Of a stretch of 64,000 nt of DNA, positions 31,282-42,457 are shown piece after piece (position 1 is the stretch's first letter; each line of letters starts with the position of its first letter). The notes beneath the pieces were generated by a model that did not search any database, was not told where the DNA came from, and saw only the letters and a list, made by a program, of their open reading frames with translations. Source of the DNA: Kalaharituber pfeilii (lineage: Eukaryota > Ascomycota > Pezizomycetes > Pezizales > Pezizaceae); NCBI GenBank assembly GCA_015179045.1, contig WHUZ01000003.1:1860001-1924000 (forward strand), in the 5' to 3' direction. Made by a program: the position numbers and the translations under genes.

Positions 31282-34200
31282 TCACCTTATTTCCAATCCC
31301 CATTTACTCCGTACAGAGACGATCTTGCGCCTAACCTTCACCACAAGGGTAACCTCCAACTCTATATCTTCCACGTCGACCGAGTTCTCGCATTCCATCT
31401 GGAACTCGAATTTTGGCACCACCGCCGTTTTCATGTAGCTCCTTGCCTCGTCGAGCTTCGTTGTGAGGGTCTGGATTTGCGCAACAAGGGGTTCTGGGGC
31501 GTTGGAATCTGCTAACACGACATTGGCAGCAATTGTAGCGAAGCCGCTGCACCTGTGAGAGCTGTTCTGCAGTGAGGTCCGCGAATACGACCTCCATCTG
31601 CTCGAGCTCCAAGTGAGGTTAAAGTTGAGCGGCGGCCGGAAGCGGGTAAGGATGGGAGTGTTAGCGGCTATCTCCCAGCCAGGGGACTTCGCTCGGATTC
31701 GAGTAGTCGGCGATGAGTCACGTCCCCTACTGCTGATTGCAGAGGCAGCCTTGACAACAATACCGGTATTGACAGAGCCTGCGCACCTCTCACTATCGGC
31801 GATGATCTCATCCTTGGTGGGGACCTTAGGTACTACTTGCTTATCTGCGGGTCTAGTGGGTTTATTCTTCTCAAAGTTGTTCGCGCGCACAACTCGGCCA
31901 GCACTGGGCACGACACAGGAGGGTTTACAGATGGATGTTTCCTCATCTTGACAGCAAATTGTGTTAGCCTTGTAAGAACGAAACATGTGTAATGATACTT
32001 GCTCTAGAACATACCAGTTGTGCTTCGTACAGACCTCGCATTGCCAGCGGTGATGGGCTCCTGGTTGGCAGGGGCCTTAGGGGCTATGATGGGAGTTTTG
32101 GATACTATGGTGGGAACTTTAGATGCCACTTGCTTGTCTGCAGGTGTAGTGGTCTTGGGCATGTGTATTTGTTTCTCATCGGAAGTTATTTGCTGCAGCT
32201 GGTGTTTATTCTTCTCAAAGTTGACCATATACACACCTCCGCCAGCACTGGGATAGCCATTTGAGGGTTTCCAGATGGATGTTTCCTCATCTTGACAGCA
32301 AATTGTGTTAGCCTTGTAAGAAAGAAACAAGTGTAATGACACTTGCTCTGGTACATACCAGTTGTGCTTTGTAAAGACCATGCATTAGCAACGGTGATGG
32401 GCTCCTGGTTGGCAGGGACCTTAGGCATTATGATGGGTATGGTGGAGACTTCCGGTGCCACTTGCTTGTCCATGAATGTAGTAGTCTTGGGCATGTGTAT
32501 TTGTTTCTCATCGGAAGTTAGTGGCTGCAGCTGGTATTTTTTGTTCTCAGAGTTGACCATGTGCACACTTCCGCCAGCACTGAGATAGTCAATGGAGGGT
32601 TCCCAGATGGATGTTTCCTCATCTTGACAGCAAATTGTGTTAGTATTGTAAGAATGAAACAGGTGTAATGATACTTGATCTAGTGCGTACCAGTTGTGCT
32701 TTGTAAAGACCACGCATTGCCAGCGGTGATGGGCTCCTGGTTGGTGGAGACCCTAGGTACTATGGGACCCTTGGGTACTATGGTGGGGAGTTTAGGTGCC
32801 ACTTGCATGTCTGCGGGCATAACGGTCTTGGGCATGTGTATTTGTTTCTCGTCGACCACGTGCACACCTCGGCCAGCACTGGGATACTCAATGGAGGGTT
32901 TCCAGATGGATGTTTCCTCATCTTGACAGCAAGTTGTGTTAGTATTGTAAGAATAAACACAAGTGTAATGATATTTGCTCTAGTACATACCTGTTGTGCT
33001 TCGTACAGACCACGCATCGCTAGCGGTGATGGGCTCCTGGTTCGTGGAGACCCTAGGTACTATTATGGGACCCTTGGGTACTATGGTGGGGAGTTTAGGT
33101 GCCACTTGCTTGACTGCAGGCATGGTTGGTTTCGATACTTGTATTTCTTTGTCGGGAGTAATTGTCTGATGTTCAGTACACCTCTCAGAGTTGATAGTGT
33201 ACACAACGGGGCCAGCAGTGAACGAGCCACTGGAGATTGTCGTGATTAATGTTTGCTCTTCTGGACAGCAAATTGTTTTAGTTTTGTAAGAAGATACAAC
33301 ATGTAGTGATAAATGCTTTGGTACATACCAGTATAGCTTCCTACAAACTGTGTACTGCCAACCGTGATTGTCCGCTGGTTGGTGGAGACCTTAGGTGCTC
33401 CTTGCTTGCTCGCAGGAATAGTGGGCCTGAACGGTAGTATTTGTTTCTTGTCGGGAGATATTGTTTGAAGTTCATTAGACATCCCAGTGTCGCTAGTGTC
33501 CACATCCAAGTCTGAGTCAACAGTGGAAGAATTCCCAGAGGATATACTCATGTGTGTTTTCTCCTCTTGACAGCAAATTGTGTTAGTTTCTTAAAAAATG
33601 ATACAAGTGTAATGAATGTTGCTCTGGTACGCACCAATTTTGCATTCGGACTCAACTGTCGTCGAAGATGCAAGCTTCTCCTTCTGCTCAAGCACCTGCT
33701 TTATCAACTGCGGCCATCTGGACTCAGGTTCCTTTGCCTCGACATGTATATTTTGTGGAGGGAGGTTTTGTGACTGGAATTCAATGGACGATATCGATGA
33801 AACCTCGGTAGAGGTAGGAGACGCCATATTATTTTTAGTAGTGGTGTGTCTTGAAGGCGATTTGAAGTACCCATGATATTCCCCGCGGGGATCAAAGTTA
33901 GGGATATACGTAGTGACGGTTTCTGTGGTAGAGGCGCTTGCTTTGCTAGGATCGTGCAAGCCTCGATTGCCTGGTGTGTGTGGTGGTGTCAGCGGTTGTG
34001 CACGGTGCTGCTGTCGCCTAATTCGGAGCCGGGAGCGTTTTGGTGTAGTGGGTCCTGGGGCAGATGTAGCGCCAGGTTCACTATCAGGATGCTCGTTGTT
34101 GGTATCACCATCGTCATCAGCACCATCATCATCATTGTCATCATCATCCCCCGGAGGCGTGAGCAATGCATCAGGAAAACTGGAATCGTTCATTCTCTCA

Positions 34201-35327
34201 ACGGCTGATAGAGGGGGCGATTCAAGGTACTCCTCCACATCAATTGCGTTGTCCTCGATGTCTTGCTCAAAGGTACCATATGCCATGCTCCATAGATTGC
34301 CAAGTGAGAAGTCGTAGGTCAGCTCTGGGGAGGGACAGGATAGGCCCCCCATAAGTTGCCGAAGGGTAACGCGTACCGAGGGAAGGTTGTCTCCGGCTGT
34401 CTCTGGATCAAGGTCGGATGGGGTAAGGGCCTGCAGTAACATTCAATTCGATGTGGTAATTGTTGTTAGTAACGAGTCACAAGATGAAGGATGCCATAAA
34501 GAATTATAATATATGTGCAAGTTACGGAATAAGTGAACTTGAACCTTCATATTTGTTTGGGTTGACAGGCGGCGTGATGAAGGGGTTGAAGTTAGGGGGA
34601 TATGTTATACCTCGGACATGACCTCCCGGCAATAATTCCTGACTCTTCGTCCAGCATACTCAAACATCCTCACCACACATCTCAATGACGCCATATCAGG
34701 CTCGCCGCCACTATCATCATTGATATCATCATCGACATTATCATCAACATCATCTACAGACTCCAGGTTCACTCTCTGCTTCTCCTCATTCAACGAGACA
34801 CTGTAACACAATATGATGGTGGCTTGGACCTTGCCTGCTCCATTCACCATCCATAAGGCCATCTCATCGTAGGATTGGGAATAGTCTTTCTCGAGACAGG
34901 ACAGTACGACGAGGGACGGGATGCGGTTGCCATTGTAGCAAATGCCGACGTCAGCAGAGGGACGAGAAGGCTGTGCATCCCGGATTTCGAATGTGTCGTA
35001 GACTGCGCAGAGTAAGTAATTAGTCCGTGCCTAATCGGTCGACTAAATTGGACACGCGTGGAGAAGGGTGATCAAACACTACTACATACCGGTGCCTTTC
35101 CAGAACTGAAAGTTTACGGCATAATCGCTGAGGCCTGGCATCGAGCTCATGTTTTGCAGCTCCGCGCGAAGCCAATCCTCGTGCGCGGAGTTGGCAACTT
35201 CAGTTGTGAATTTTGGGACACCGGAAAGCATTGTGGTATCGAGTCCACTGGGCAATATGGCATTGAGTCGACCAGGTAAGGTGGTATCGAGTCGACTGCG
35301 CATCGTGGAGGTGGCGGAGGGAATCAT
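31282..35327 (-). CDS. Nine-exon gene with tandemly duplicated exons
   Basis: Exons (transcript order): 35327-35090, 35002-34611, 34430-33635, 33565-33329, 33260-32991, 32921-32691, 32622-32359, 32290-32015, 31946-31282. Total 3369 nt, 1122 aa plus stop, all in frame across GT-AG introns of 87, 180, 69, 68, 69, 68, 68 and 68 nt. The N-terminal ~200 residues (DWLRAELQNM, SADVGICYNGNRIPSLVVL, SQSYDEMALWMVNG) resemble fungal proteins with a decayed PD-(D/E)XK-like fold; this is tentative. Exon 3 is acidic (DDDDNDDDGADDDGDTNN) and Pro/Ser-rich. Exons 4-8 are phase 1-1 copies of one ~80-92-residue unit (consensus ...SIWKPS..PSAG...DEKQIHMPKTT.PADKQVAPK..TNQEPITAG.A.S..STTG). The last exon ends in a coiled-coil-like segment (LVAQIQTLTTKLDEARSYM). 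Function unknown. The exact frame preservation argues for an expressed gene; the start ATG is the least certain part. Confidence 0.7.
31947..33634 (-). repeat. Tandem exon-plus-intron repeat units
   Basis: Repeating units of ~300-345 bp, each an exon plus a 68-69-nt intron ending ACACAATTTGCTGTCAAG. Introns are as conserved as exons: donor GTATGTACCAGAGCAAG-like, and a shared TCATTACAC block. This is the signature of genomic duplication rather than retroposition. Confidence 0.85.
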
Positions 35328-35626
35328 ATTTCTCTAAATCCAGCTAAGAAAATGTTGGAGATGTGGTCAAGAGAAGAAGACAAGGTATTAAAGAAGGTAA
35401 CGGCGTGTGTACGAAGCCGTGGGGCACTGACTGAAGGATAAAAAGAGATCAATGGCAATTGTATTGAATGGTAGCGTCCTTGATATGACAGCCTCACGGG
35501 AATATGCGTGAGCCTCTGCAATTGAGTTGTATACCTGCAATCGAGGTCGAAGGGTTGCGGGCGTAAGGTGTGGGTATTTAAGTATACGTAGTTATATGTA
35601 CGTCTGTTAGGGTGTCGGCAGCCTTA

Positions 35627-35692
35627 AAATCTCGCCATAGCCCTTAGGGCGGCATGGGAGTAATGGTAGTAAAAAAAAAAAAAAAAAAAAGA
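35627..35692 (+). mobile_element. Short retroposon, B family
   Basis: AAAT then CTCGCCATAGCCCTTAGGGC, a GGGAGTAATGGTAGT end and A20. Duplication CAGCCTTA at 35619-35626 and 35693-35700 (10 bp with one mismatch). Confidence 0.88.
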
Positions 35693-36078
35693 CAGCCTTA
35701 TATCTGATATTCGATGCTCATGGGTATGGACTATGGGCGTTTGGCAACTACCTTTCTTGGGTGCTCCGTCTGGTTAACATAGGCTTTACGCGAACAGAAA
35801 CGCCAAGGTGAGAGTTCACTCTGAGCCTCACTTCTGTGGTGTGCGCACAGGAGGGCAGCTGGCCCGAAAAGATTCTAAGCTAGGGACAGCCAAATCTGTA
35901 TTGATCATCAATCGGCATCGCCCCCATCATCGTATTGCAGGAGAATGTTGTGTCTACCAAGACTCTTTCAATCCCCGACACCTTAGGTCATCCAGCTTGG
36001 AGTTACTTTAACTGACCTCAGGTACGCTGTGCATGATGTCCGGCGAAAAGCACTGGTATCCATTGGGCTGGTACGTTC

Positions 36079-36198
36079 TTTTTTTTTTTTTCTTTTTTTA
36101 ATTCATGTAACCCCGCATACAGGTTACCAGCCTATGGCAGGGACCCATATACCAGGGCCAGGTTTGGAACAACTAACTACGGAATCTACATACACACC
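36079..36198 (-). mobile_element. Retroposon, C family (120 bp)
   Basis: The minus strand carries ~70 nt of LINE C 3' UTR, then CCCTGCCATAGGCTGGTAAC, GCGGGGTTACATGAATT and an A-rich tail. Perfect 16-bp duplication TTGGGCTGGTACGTTC at 36063-36078 and 36199-36214. Confidence 0.93.
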
Positions 36199-36229
36199 TT
36201 GGGCTGGTACGTTCGTGAGACATGCAGCC

Positions 36230-36850
36230 GAGTACCTCCCCACTAAAAACGTAGTTCTAGTGCTATCTAGCAGCAGCACAGGTGCGTGGAATCCTACTTT
36301 AAGCCCGATATGCAATGTCGAACCAAAACCGCAGCAGCAGCGCAACAGAAGCAAAGTAAGAAGCAAAATTTCCTTGCGGTCCAGAAGAATGAAGCTCATG
36401 TGCGGGGCTGCCTAGCCGTGCCCCTGATGGCTTGCCAGTCATCCATTTAGAATGCCTGCAGCATAGATATTACATGTCATGGTCGGACCTCTATTTCCAT
36501 ATGGCATTCAGATACAGAGCTTCGCACTTAGGATAGCCAAGAGTTCATTCTCAATATCACAGCACATGATAACACATGAATGGAGACCGATTGCTGATAT
36601 TTCCTGTTCTGACTGTCGTCAGCTCTGGGATACTAAAGTGCAGTCATTTGCGCAAGGCTATGATAAGAGACCCCTCACTATCAAGCAATTTGCAGGTAAG
36701 TCCTGAATTCGTCCTCCAAACTGGAGGGTTAAAGTGGGCTGAAGTTTTATCCTACATATTCACATGAAGTAAAGAAAGGATGATATCCATTGAATCATGA
36801 GCATTTATGTCTTACAGATCAGGGTTATGTAACTGGGCCTTCAGATTATT
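36230..36850. repeat. Diverged direct duplication, copy 1
   Basis: Blocks at 36240-36475 and 36690-36850 recur in the same order at 37205-37440 and 37450-37497 plus 38445-38520 (e.g. AATATGCAATGTC..., GGGCTGAAGTTT, ATTCACATGAAGTA). It has the empty site for the pogo-like element. Nature of the unit unknown; no intact ORF. Confidence 0.65.
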
Positions 36851-37497
36851 ACTTGAAGTTCAATTTTTTGCCAAATATTTGCCACCGAATGGGGTCGCCC
36901 AGCTCGGTGTCTCACACGTTTATGCAAAGTGTATTTAGACGGAGTGGTATGTTGCGACCATGCGCTAGATTACCTGCGACTACCGCAGGATAGGTGTTCA
37001 TCTGCTCTCCAGATTATGCGCAAGAGTCATGCAACAGCCAGACTAAATCTATCCGGGAAGAGATCTCTTGACTCCCCGAAAAGGGTCCTGTGCAACGCCA
37101 GATTGCTTGCCTAAAGACATGGGGAGCTGTACGAATCTCTTACCCCTGGCCACCTTTCCAACCACACTCAACATACTGGACCGGCCTTTCGTTATTCTAC
37201 ATGCATGACATTGTTGCCCTAGAAAATCATCTAGCAGCACTACTGGTTCATGAAATCGTGCTTTAAGTCCAATATGCAATGTCAAATCAAGGATGAATCA
37301 AGCTAAGCAACAGAACCGGAAGTTACAAAAAGCAAAATTTCCTTTGCGCTCGAATGATGCGGTCAAAGGTGCGCGCTCGCATGGCTGCCTAACTCGGCCC
37401 CTGATGATTGACCACTGATCCGTTTAGCAGCAGAGATTACATCCACCTGAATCCGCCGTCCAACTGGATGGTTCAAGCGGGCTGAAGTTTCATTCTA

Positions 37498-38444
37498 CAG
37501 TCAAATCTCTCATATTGGATTCTGTCATACTGTACTGAATAAACTGTCACGTTGGATGAAATTCGCCAGCCCAAGTTTGGGCCAGTGTAGCGTATTGGAT
37601 ATTTTCATTATTGGATGGATAGCATTTCTGCTGACGCATTGCCTGAATTGACAGTAGTAAACATATTAGAAGTACGAAATTATCATGAGCTTTAACCAAC
37701 TGTGAGGCCATCTTTTCGAGGACCCTTTAGCATGTCTCCGATATCTTAGACACTATTAGAGTTGACGATACACTGATATGGCAATGTCAGAAGTGAAGAC
37801 TTCGAGACTATCAGTGTTGAAGTCACCGAATGTAGGGATCCAGCTGAACAGATAGTCGAGGACATGGAAGAAGTGGCATTGGATTACTTAAGGGATACTT
37901 ATCAACCAGAGCTTACTGCTGAAGGCTTAGCTGATCAAGACCAAAAGGACTTAGAGGAGCATGAACCAGTCTGATATCTTGAGGCCAGAAATGCATTGTC
38001 TGTGATCAATCACTTCATTCAAAAGGCTCCAGGGCTTCAGTTTTTTTTCTTTTTTTTCAATATCATTAATCGCGTGCCGCCCTGAGGGCTATGGTGAGGT
38101 TTAGATACATAGGAGATATTTGGAGGAAAAGGGAAGAGGAAAGGGAAAAGTTAACATGGAAATAATAACCCTGTCGTTCCCTCGAGCGCTTCAGGTCTAG
38201 AGGATGAACAAGCTGAACTTGTACTTAGCACCTTGAACAGTGCCTTCCTTTGTTGAGATTAAAGCCGCTTTGACATAGACATCTATTAGCTCTTATCTTG
38301 CCCCTGTATATATTTATTATTCATGACCGTATCTACTACAGCTGTGACTACATGTATCACACTGAAATTGACCTCTCCACTACATCTCTCTTATGGGATA
38401 ACACCCGCCGGTGCCGGCGGTATCCAAACTTACGGGTTCGACTG
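37498..38444 (+). pseudogene. Pogo/Fot1-like DNA transposon remnant
   Basis: Ends CAGTCAAATC... and ...GGGTTCGACTG (inverse CAGTCGAACCC), typical pogo-type termini. It sits after a TA and is split relative to the empty paralogous site at ~36765. It encodes a C-terminal transposase-like remnant (DMEEVALDYLRDTYQPELTA, EDEQAELVLSTLNSAF) with stops. It is too short (947 bp including a nested B retroposon) to be autonomous. Confidence 0.65.
38041..38200 (-). mobile_element. LINE 3' fragment, B family
   Basis: T tract, CAATATCATTAATCGCGTGC and the B loop in reverse, then ~90 bp of UTR. Possible short duplication GCTTCAG (38034-38040 and ~38188). It interrupts the transposase remnant. Confidence 0.6.
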
Positions 38445-38522
38445 AACGTATTCACATGAAGTACAAAAAAAAATTGGTATCCGTTCAATCAGGGTCTCAG
38501 AGATCAGGGCATGATTGTCTAC

Positions 38523-38555
38523 CGCGAGTAATGATATATAAAAAGAAAAAAAAAG
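38523..38555 (+). mobile_element. Tail-only retroposon, B family (33 bp)
   Basis: The insert is just CGCGAGTAATGATATAT plus an A-rich tail, i.e. the 3' arm of the stem onward. Perfect duplication GATTGTCTAC at 38513-38522 and 38556-38565. Confidence 0.9.
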
Positions 38556-38565
38556 GATTGTCTAC

Positions 38566-39168
38566 GTAACAAGTCCTTCGAGTGTAGCTGGCTCACGTTA
38601 CCCTCATTGGAGGTTGTGCGGGTGGGGTAGCTCATAGGGATATTCGCTACAACGAGGCTGGATTAATGAATACAGTAGCTGCACTGCAGATAGGTGCATG
38701 CATGAAAAGCACTCTGATTTAGGCCTTCCAATTCATCGTAACTTTGCGGTCGCCGGATAACAAGCCGACATGCTCGTATGACATCTGTATCATCAGGCAT
38801 ACTTGACGCGCACCACCCAGAGCAACCTGCAGCCCGCCATCGCAAGGATCCCTTGTAGTCCCAATTTTATGAGTATTCAAGTGCGCTGTCGATAAAGCCA
38901 TTTATATACCACAAAAATTGGTGATCGTGTGCCAATAGCGCTTCGAACTGCCATCCGCCTATACATACGCTCTATCAGGTTGGGACATTCTGCGAGGGCT
39001 CGTATGCTCAGTGTGACGTTAAATGCATGCAGTGAAGAAGGGCAGTAAATGACCTTCATGCATGGTCTGCACAGCTGCCAAATGTCAGGTGTTCTACTAA
39101 TAATAAAACTGGGAGATACTGCCGTCAGTTTGAGGCTCAATATGACCAATCAGCGGTGATAGTAAAAC
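38566..39168. other. Spacer
   Basis: Small minus-strand ORFs without recognised domains. Confidence 0.4.
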
Positions 39169-39180
39169 TCATGAATTGAG

Positions 39181-39182
<2 letters not shown>

Positions 39183-39212
<30 letters not shown>

Positions 39213-39343
39213 CATATCATTACTCGCATGCCGCCCTATGGGCTGTGGCGAGGTATAGGTAAATACAATCTTGGATGACACTGATAGATAGCTACTCCTC
39301 CTCCTCCTCCAGTAATTCCATCAGTCTGCGCAACGTGTCATCG
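39183..39343 (-). mobile_element. LINE 3' fragment, B family (161 bp)
   Basis: The minus strand encodes the LINE terminus DDTLRRLMELLEEEEE-stop, a 3' UTR, then the B module and T30/A30 tail. Perfect 14-bp duplication TCATGAATTGAGGG at 39169-39182 and 39344-39357. It locates the end of the LINE ORF ~45 nt before the stem-loop. Confidence 0.93.
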
Positions 39344-39508
39344 TCATGAATTGAGGGAGCTCTTACCTTGGCATTGTTTGGAACTAATAGCCATGTGATC
39401 TTCGCTGCACTTCCTTGTGATCGACATCATTATTACTAGACGTACAGTGTCTAGCAGGCAGTCTCGTATGTACTAGTACTCGAGGCAGCGGAGCTCACGT
39501 GTACTTGA

Positions 39509-39564
39509 TGTTTTTTTTTATTTATATCAGTACTCGCATGCCGCCCTATGGGCTATGGCGAGGT
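39509..39564 (-). mobile_element. Short retroposon, B family
   Basis: On the minus strand it starts CCTCGCCATAGCCC, the foot of the B stem. Duplication ACGTGTACTTGA at 39497-39508 and 39565-39576. Confidence 0.92.
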
Positions 39565-39576
39565 ACGTGTACTTGA

Positions 39577-40641
39577 GGTTGTTGTGGCACCAAAGTTGGC
39601 TTCTCGTGCCCAGACTATTATTTTAGGCGCTTCGCCCGTAAAATGCGCATGACTATTTAAATTGTGAGAAAAGATTTGGAATCTCAAAAGTTTATTCAAG
39701 CGGGCTATTATTTTTGCATTATTCAATTATGTAATGATTACTTATAAGGAGCATTTTTCTTGCTAAATGGTGATTTTTTGTCATTTTTAATTGAGCAGTA
39801 CTGCAAGGAGAGTTTGCGCTGCATGCTTCGTGACCTATAATGCTTTTCCAAATGGCTCAAATGGGGGAAAGGAGATAATGAACACCCAACAGAAACAAAA
39901 CACAGCACTGGTGTTAAGATCCTTGAGTTCCCCTGAATTGCTCGTCTCGACATCGGCCCTTTGAGTCAATTGCCTGACAGCATTTTGCTATCAGTTCCCA
40001 GGAGGAAGTTGGTGTGACCTGAGAGAGCACTCCTATTAAGTAGATTCCTTTAAATTGAGAGCTTATGGAGTAGTCTGTGTTCCACAAACTGTTGCCATAG
40101 GAGGTTGTATCTGCCTGAAGAAGTTCTCGAATTGTTGTGCTTAGTCATGTATTTTGAAGTTTCATTGTACTGTAGTTGTACAGTAGACTTTCGATATTAG
40201 CATGTCTGACATAAGAATGTAAGGAATATTCGTAAGTTTTCTACTTAGTCACCATTATCTTGAGCAGAGGCTCAATGTAAGGAACTGCCCAATAGAATAA
40301 TCAATTCCTTTATCCAGAAGATAGACTAGAAGAGGACAAGACTGATAAGATCGAGGAAAGAGTTTAGCTGCCTATGTTCCCTCTTTGGATGGAGATTTTG
40401 ATGTGAAGCCCCCTCCCACCATCTTGCATTACACACCAAGCAGCCTTACTGTAGCGGCAATCGAAAATTTGCAGCTCTGTAAACTACAATCGGGTGAAGA
40501 TGACTTCTTTCAGCAATTATTATATATTTTCCCTTCTCGAAATCATTCCTCTTAGCACTTTTCCGGACCTTATTCTCTTTATTTTTTAATATCTTCTCTG
40601 TTTCCTGTACTTCTTCGAACCTGTTTTACACCTCTTTATAT
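39577..40641. other. Spacer with possible pogo-like relic
   Basis: A CAGTAGACTTTCGATATTAG block near 40191 resembles a pogo-type end, but no partner was found. No gene. Confidence 0.35.
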
Positions 40642-41239
40642 TCCGTACCAGCCAATGCCTAATAGCTGGGTCCCGGTGGGTGGGCACCAAAGCTACTGTA
40701 TGGGATGGTGAGGTTGCAGGTATGAGAGGGGCCCTCGAGGCGGTTGCCGGCAGGGCAAAAGTGCTTCTGCTCGCAGACTCTCAGGCGGCAATCAGCGCAG
40801 TCAAGGCAGCAGGGAAAACTGGAAAAGCAAGGACTGCGGACCTGGCATGTGTGGTAGAGCTCATAGCGAAAAGGCGGCGGAGGTTGTGAGATTCTAAGGC
40901 CGTGAGGCTTGCATGGGTCAAGGCCCATGTGGGGATGGAGGGCAATGAGATGGCAGATGAGAGGGCCAAAGAGGGGGCCAGGTGTTTGAGGTACGATGGG
41001 CAGGCCACTGAGAGCGGACTGCGCCAGGAGTTAGTTCGAAAGAGAAAGGAGGAGAGGAAGCGAGCTGGGTTTGGGAAAGGCAAGCTCGTGGAGTGGCGCA
41101 GAAGGGCCCTCACCAACTATACCTGGCTGCGGACTGGAAAAGGCGGAGCCATGTGGAGGAGGAAAGTCAGTGGAGAGGAGGCGCGGTGCTCTTGTGGAGC
41201 AGCTTGGAGTGCAGAACATGTAGTGTTCGAGTGTGGTGA
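40642..41239 (+). pseudogene. LINE C, left part: RNase H domain
   Basis: Encodes RNase H segments VWDGEVAGMRGALEAVAGRA, LLLADSQAAISAV, MRLAWVKAHVGMEGNEMADE and the knuckle CSCGAAWSAEHVVFEC, with frame breaks. It stops at GTGTGGTGA where the gypsy 5' LTR begins, and resumes at 48987 with GGTGAGCTGGAGCGG. A possible LINE target duplication is ATTCCG before 40642 and after the tail at 49368 (weak). Confidence 0.8.
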
Positions 41240-41475
41240 TGTGATAACTGGCAAGCCGAAGCGGGTTACCGAAGGGAGTTGGATGGCCGAATACAGCTGG
41301 CGATAGCAGCGGCCGAACGACGCATCAGCATGATCATGACCTCAGTGCGACTCAACATGAAGCGACCAGCTGCGTACTAACATAGGGATCGTCTCAACGG
41401 ATCGAATGGGTAGCACTGCTGACTATCTTAGTGGTTTTCCTCATGTTCTCTTTCGTCATAATGCTAGCAATGCTT

Positions 41476-41521
<46 letters not shown>

Positions 41522-41605
41522 GTCATTATCTGATCGTTCAGTACTCGTTCACTTCGTCTACAAATATCTGTTCATTCGCTCTCCTGTAACGAGTTCTACA
41601 CTGGT
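41240..41605 (+). mobile_element. Gypsy 5' LTR (3' end deleted)
   Basis: Matches 48535 onward of the 3' LTR up to CACTGGT, where it jumps straight into RT coding sequence. About 100 bp of LTR end plus leader and Gag are missing. A (GT)n run lies at 41478-41520, expanded relative to the 3' LTR. Confidence 0.85.
41478..41520. repeat. (GT)n microsatellite in LTR
   Basis: About 21 GT units. The homologous site in the 3' LTR (48774-48798) is shorter and interrupted (GTATGTGTGTATGT), so it has expanded since insertion. Confidence 0.95.
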
Positions 41606-42457
41606 AAAGTCGAACCAGTTATGTCATGGCCTGTACCAACATCGGTAAAGGACGTAATGTCATTCCTAGGATTCGTTAACTTTTATCGTCGATTCATACC
41701 GAAGTACAGTCTTATTGTTTCACCACTCACTAACCTCCTCCGGAAAGACATGCAATTCGATTGGACGGAAAATTGTCAGAAAGCATTTGAGGACATAAAA
41801 CAATCTTTTGCTACAACGGTGGTGCTACAGCACTTCGATCCTGAATTACCTGCGGTAGTAGAAACAGATGCATCTGACTTCGCCATTGGTGCATGCCTTT
41901 CTCAGCACGATTCGGAAGCGAATGTTCTTCGTCCTGTTGCCTTCTACAGTCGCAAACTCCTTCCAGCAGAGATGAACTATGAAATTCATGATAAAGAGTT
42001 GCTAGCTATTGTTGCTGTTTTACGTGAATGGAGGGTATATCTAGAAGATGCTAAACATAAAATTCAGGTTTACTCTGATCATCAAAACCTTCAAGCATTC
42101 ACTACTACAAAAGTGCTTAATCGCAGGCAAGCCCGTTGGTCGGAGATGTTAGCATCTTATGATTTTGTTATTGTACATCGACCAGATACGAAGAATTCTC
42201 AAGCCGATGCGCTGTCACGAAGACCTGATTACCAAGATACCTCTGTTAAGCAAGATCATTGTGTATTAAAACCACAACAGCTACAACTTGCTGCAGTTGA
42301 GCTGGGAGATATCGAGGCCCAACGTATTGACAGTGCTTTGGCGAGTAGGATTAAGCAAGCTTATGAACATGATTCGTTCATTACCAAGCTGAGAAATGAG
42401 CTTGCTACAGGAGCGGCACTAAAGTCTATTTCGTCTGTATATTCTTTTTCAGTGTAA
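41606..42457 (+). pseudogene. Gypsy pol: RT thumb and RNase H
   Basis: Reads KVEPVMSWPVPTSVKDVMSF, then FLGFVNFYRRFIPKYS, RNase H motifs VVETDASDFAIGACLSQ, NYEIHDKELLAIV, VYSDHQNLQAF, and the terminal SQADALSRRPDY: standard Ty3/gypsy order. The frame is open until the solo LTR. The RT catalytic YXDD part is absent because of the deletion at 41605. Confidence 0.9.

Larger units (their letters stand above)
37200..38530. repeat. Diverged direct duplication, copy 2
   Basis: The second copy of the unit at 36230-36850. It lacks ~210 bp of the middle and is split by the pogo-like element at 37498-38444. Confidence 0.6.

Noticed and set aside
31216..34354. Plus-strand ORFs across the nine-exon gene
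   Set aside because: They repeat with the exon units and overlap the better supported minus-strand spliced model.
41240..41605. Solo LTR interpretation for this copy
   Set aside because: LINE C flank plus GGTGA continues only at 48987, so it is the 5' LTR of one long element rather than a solo LTR.
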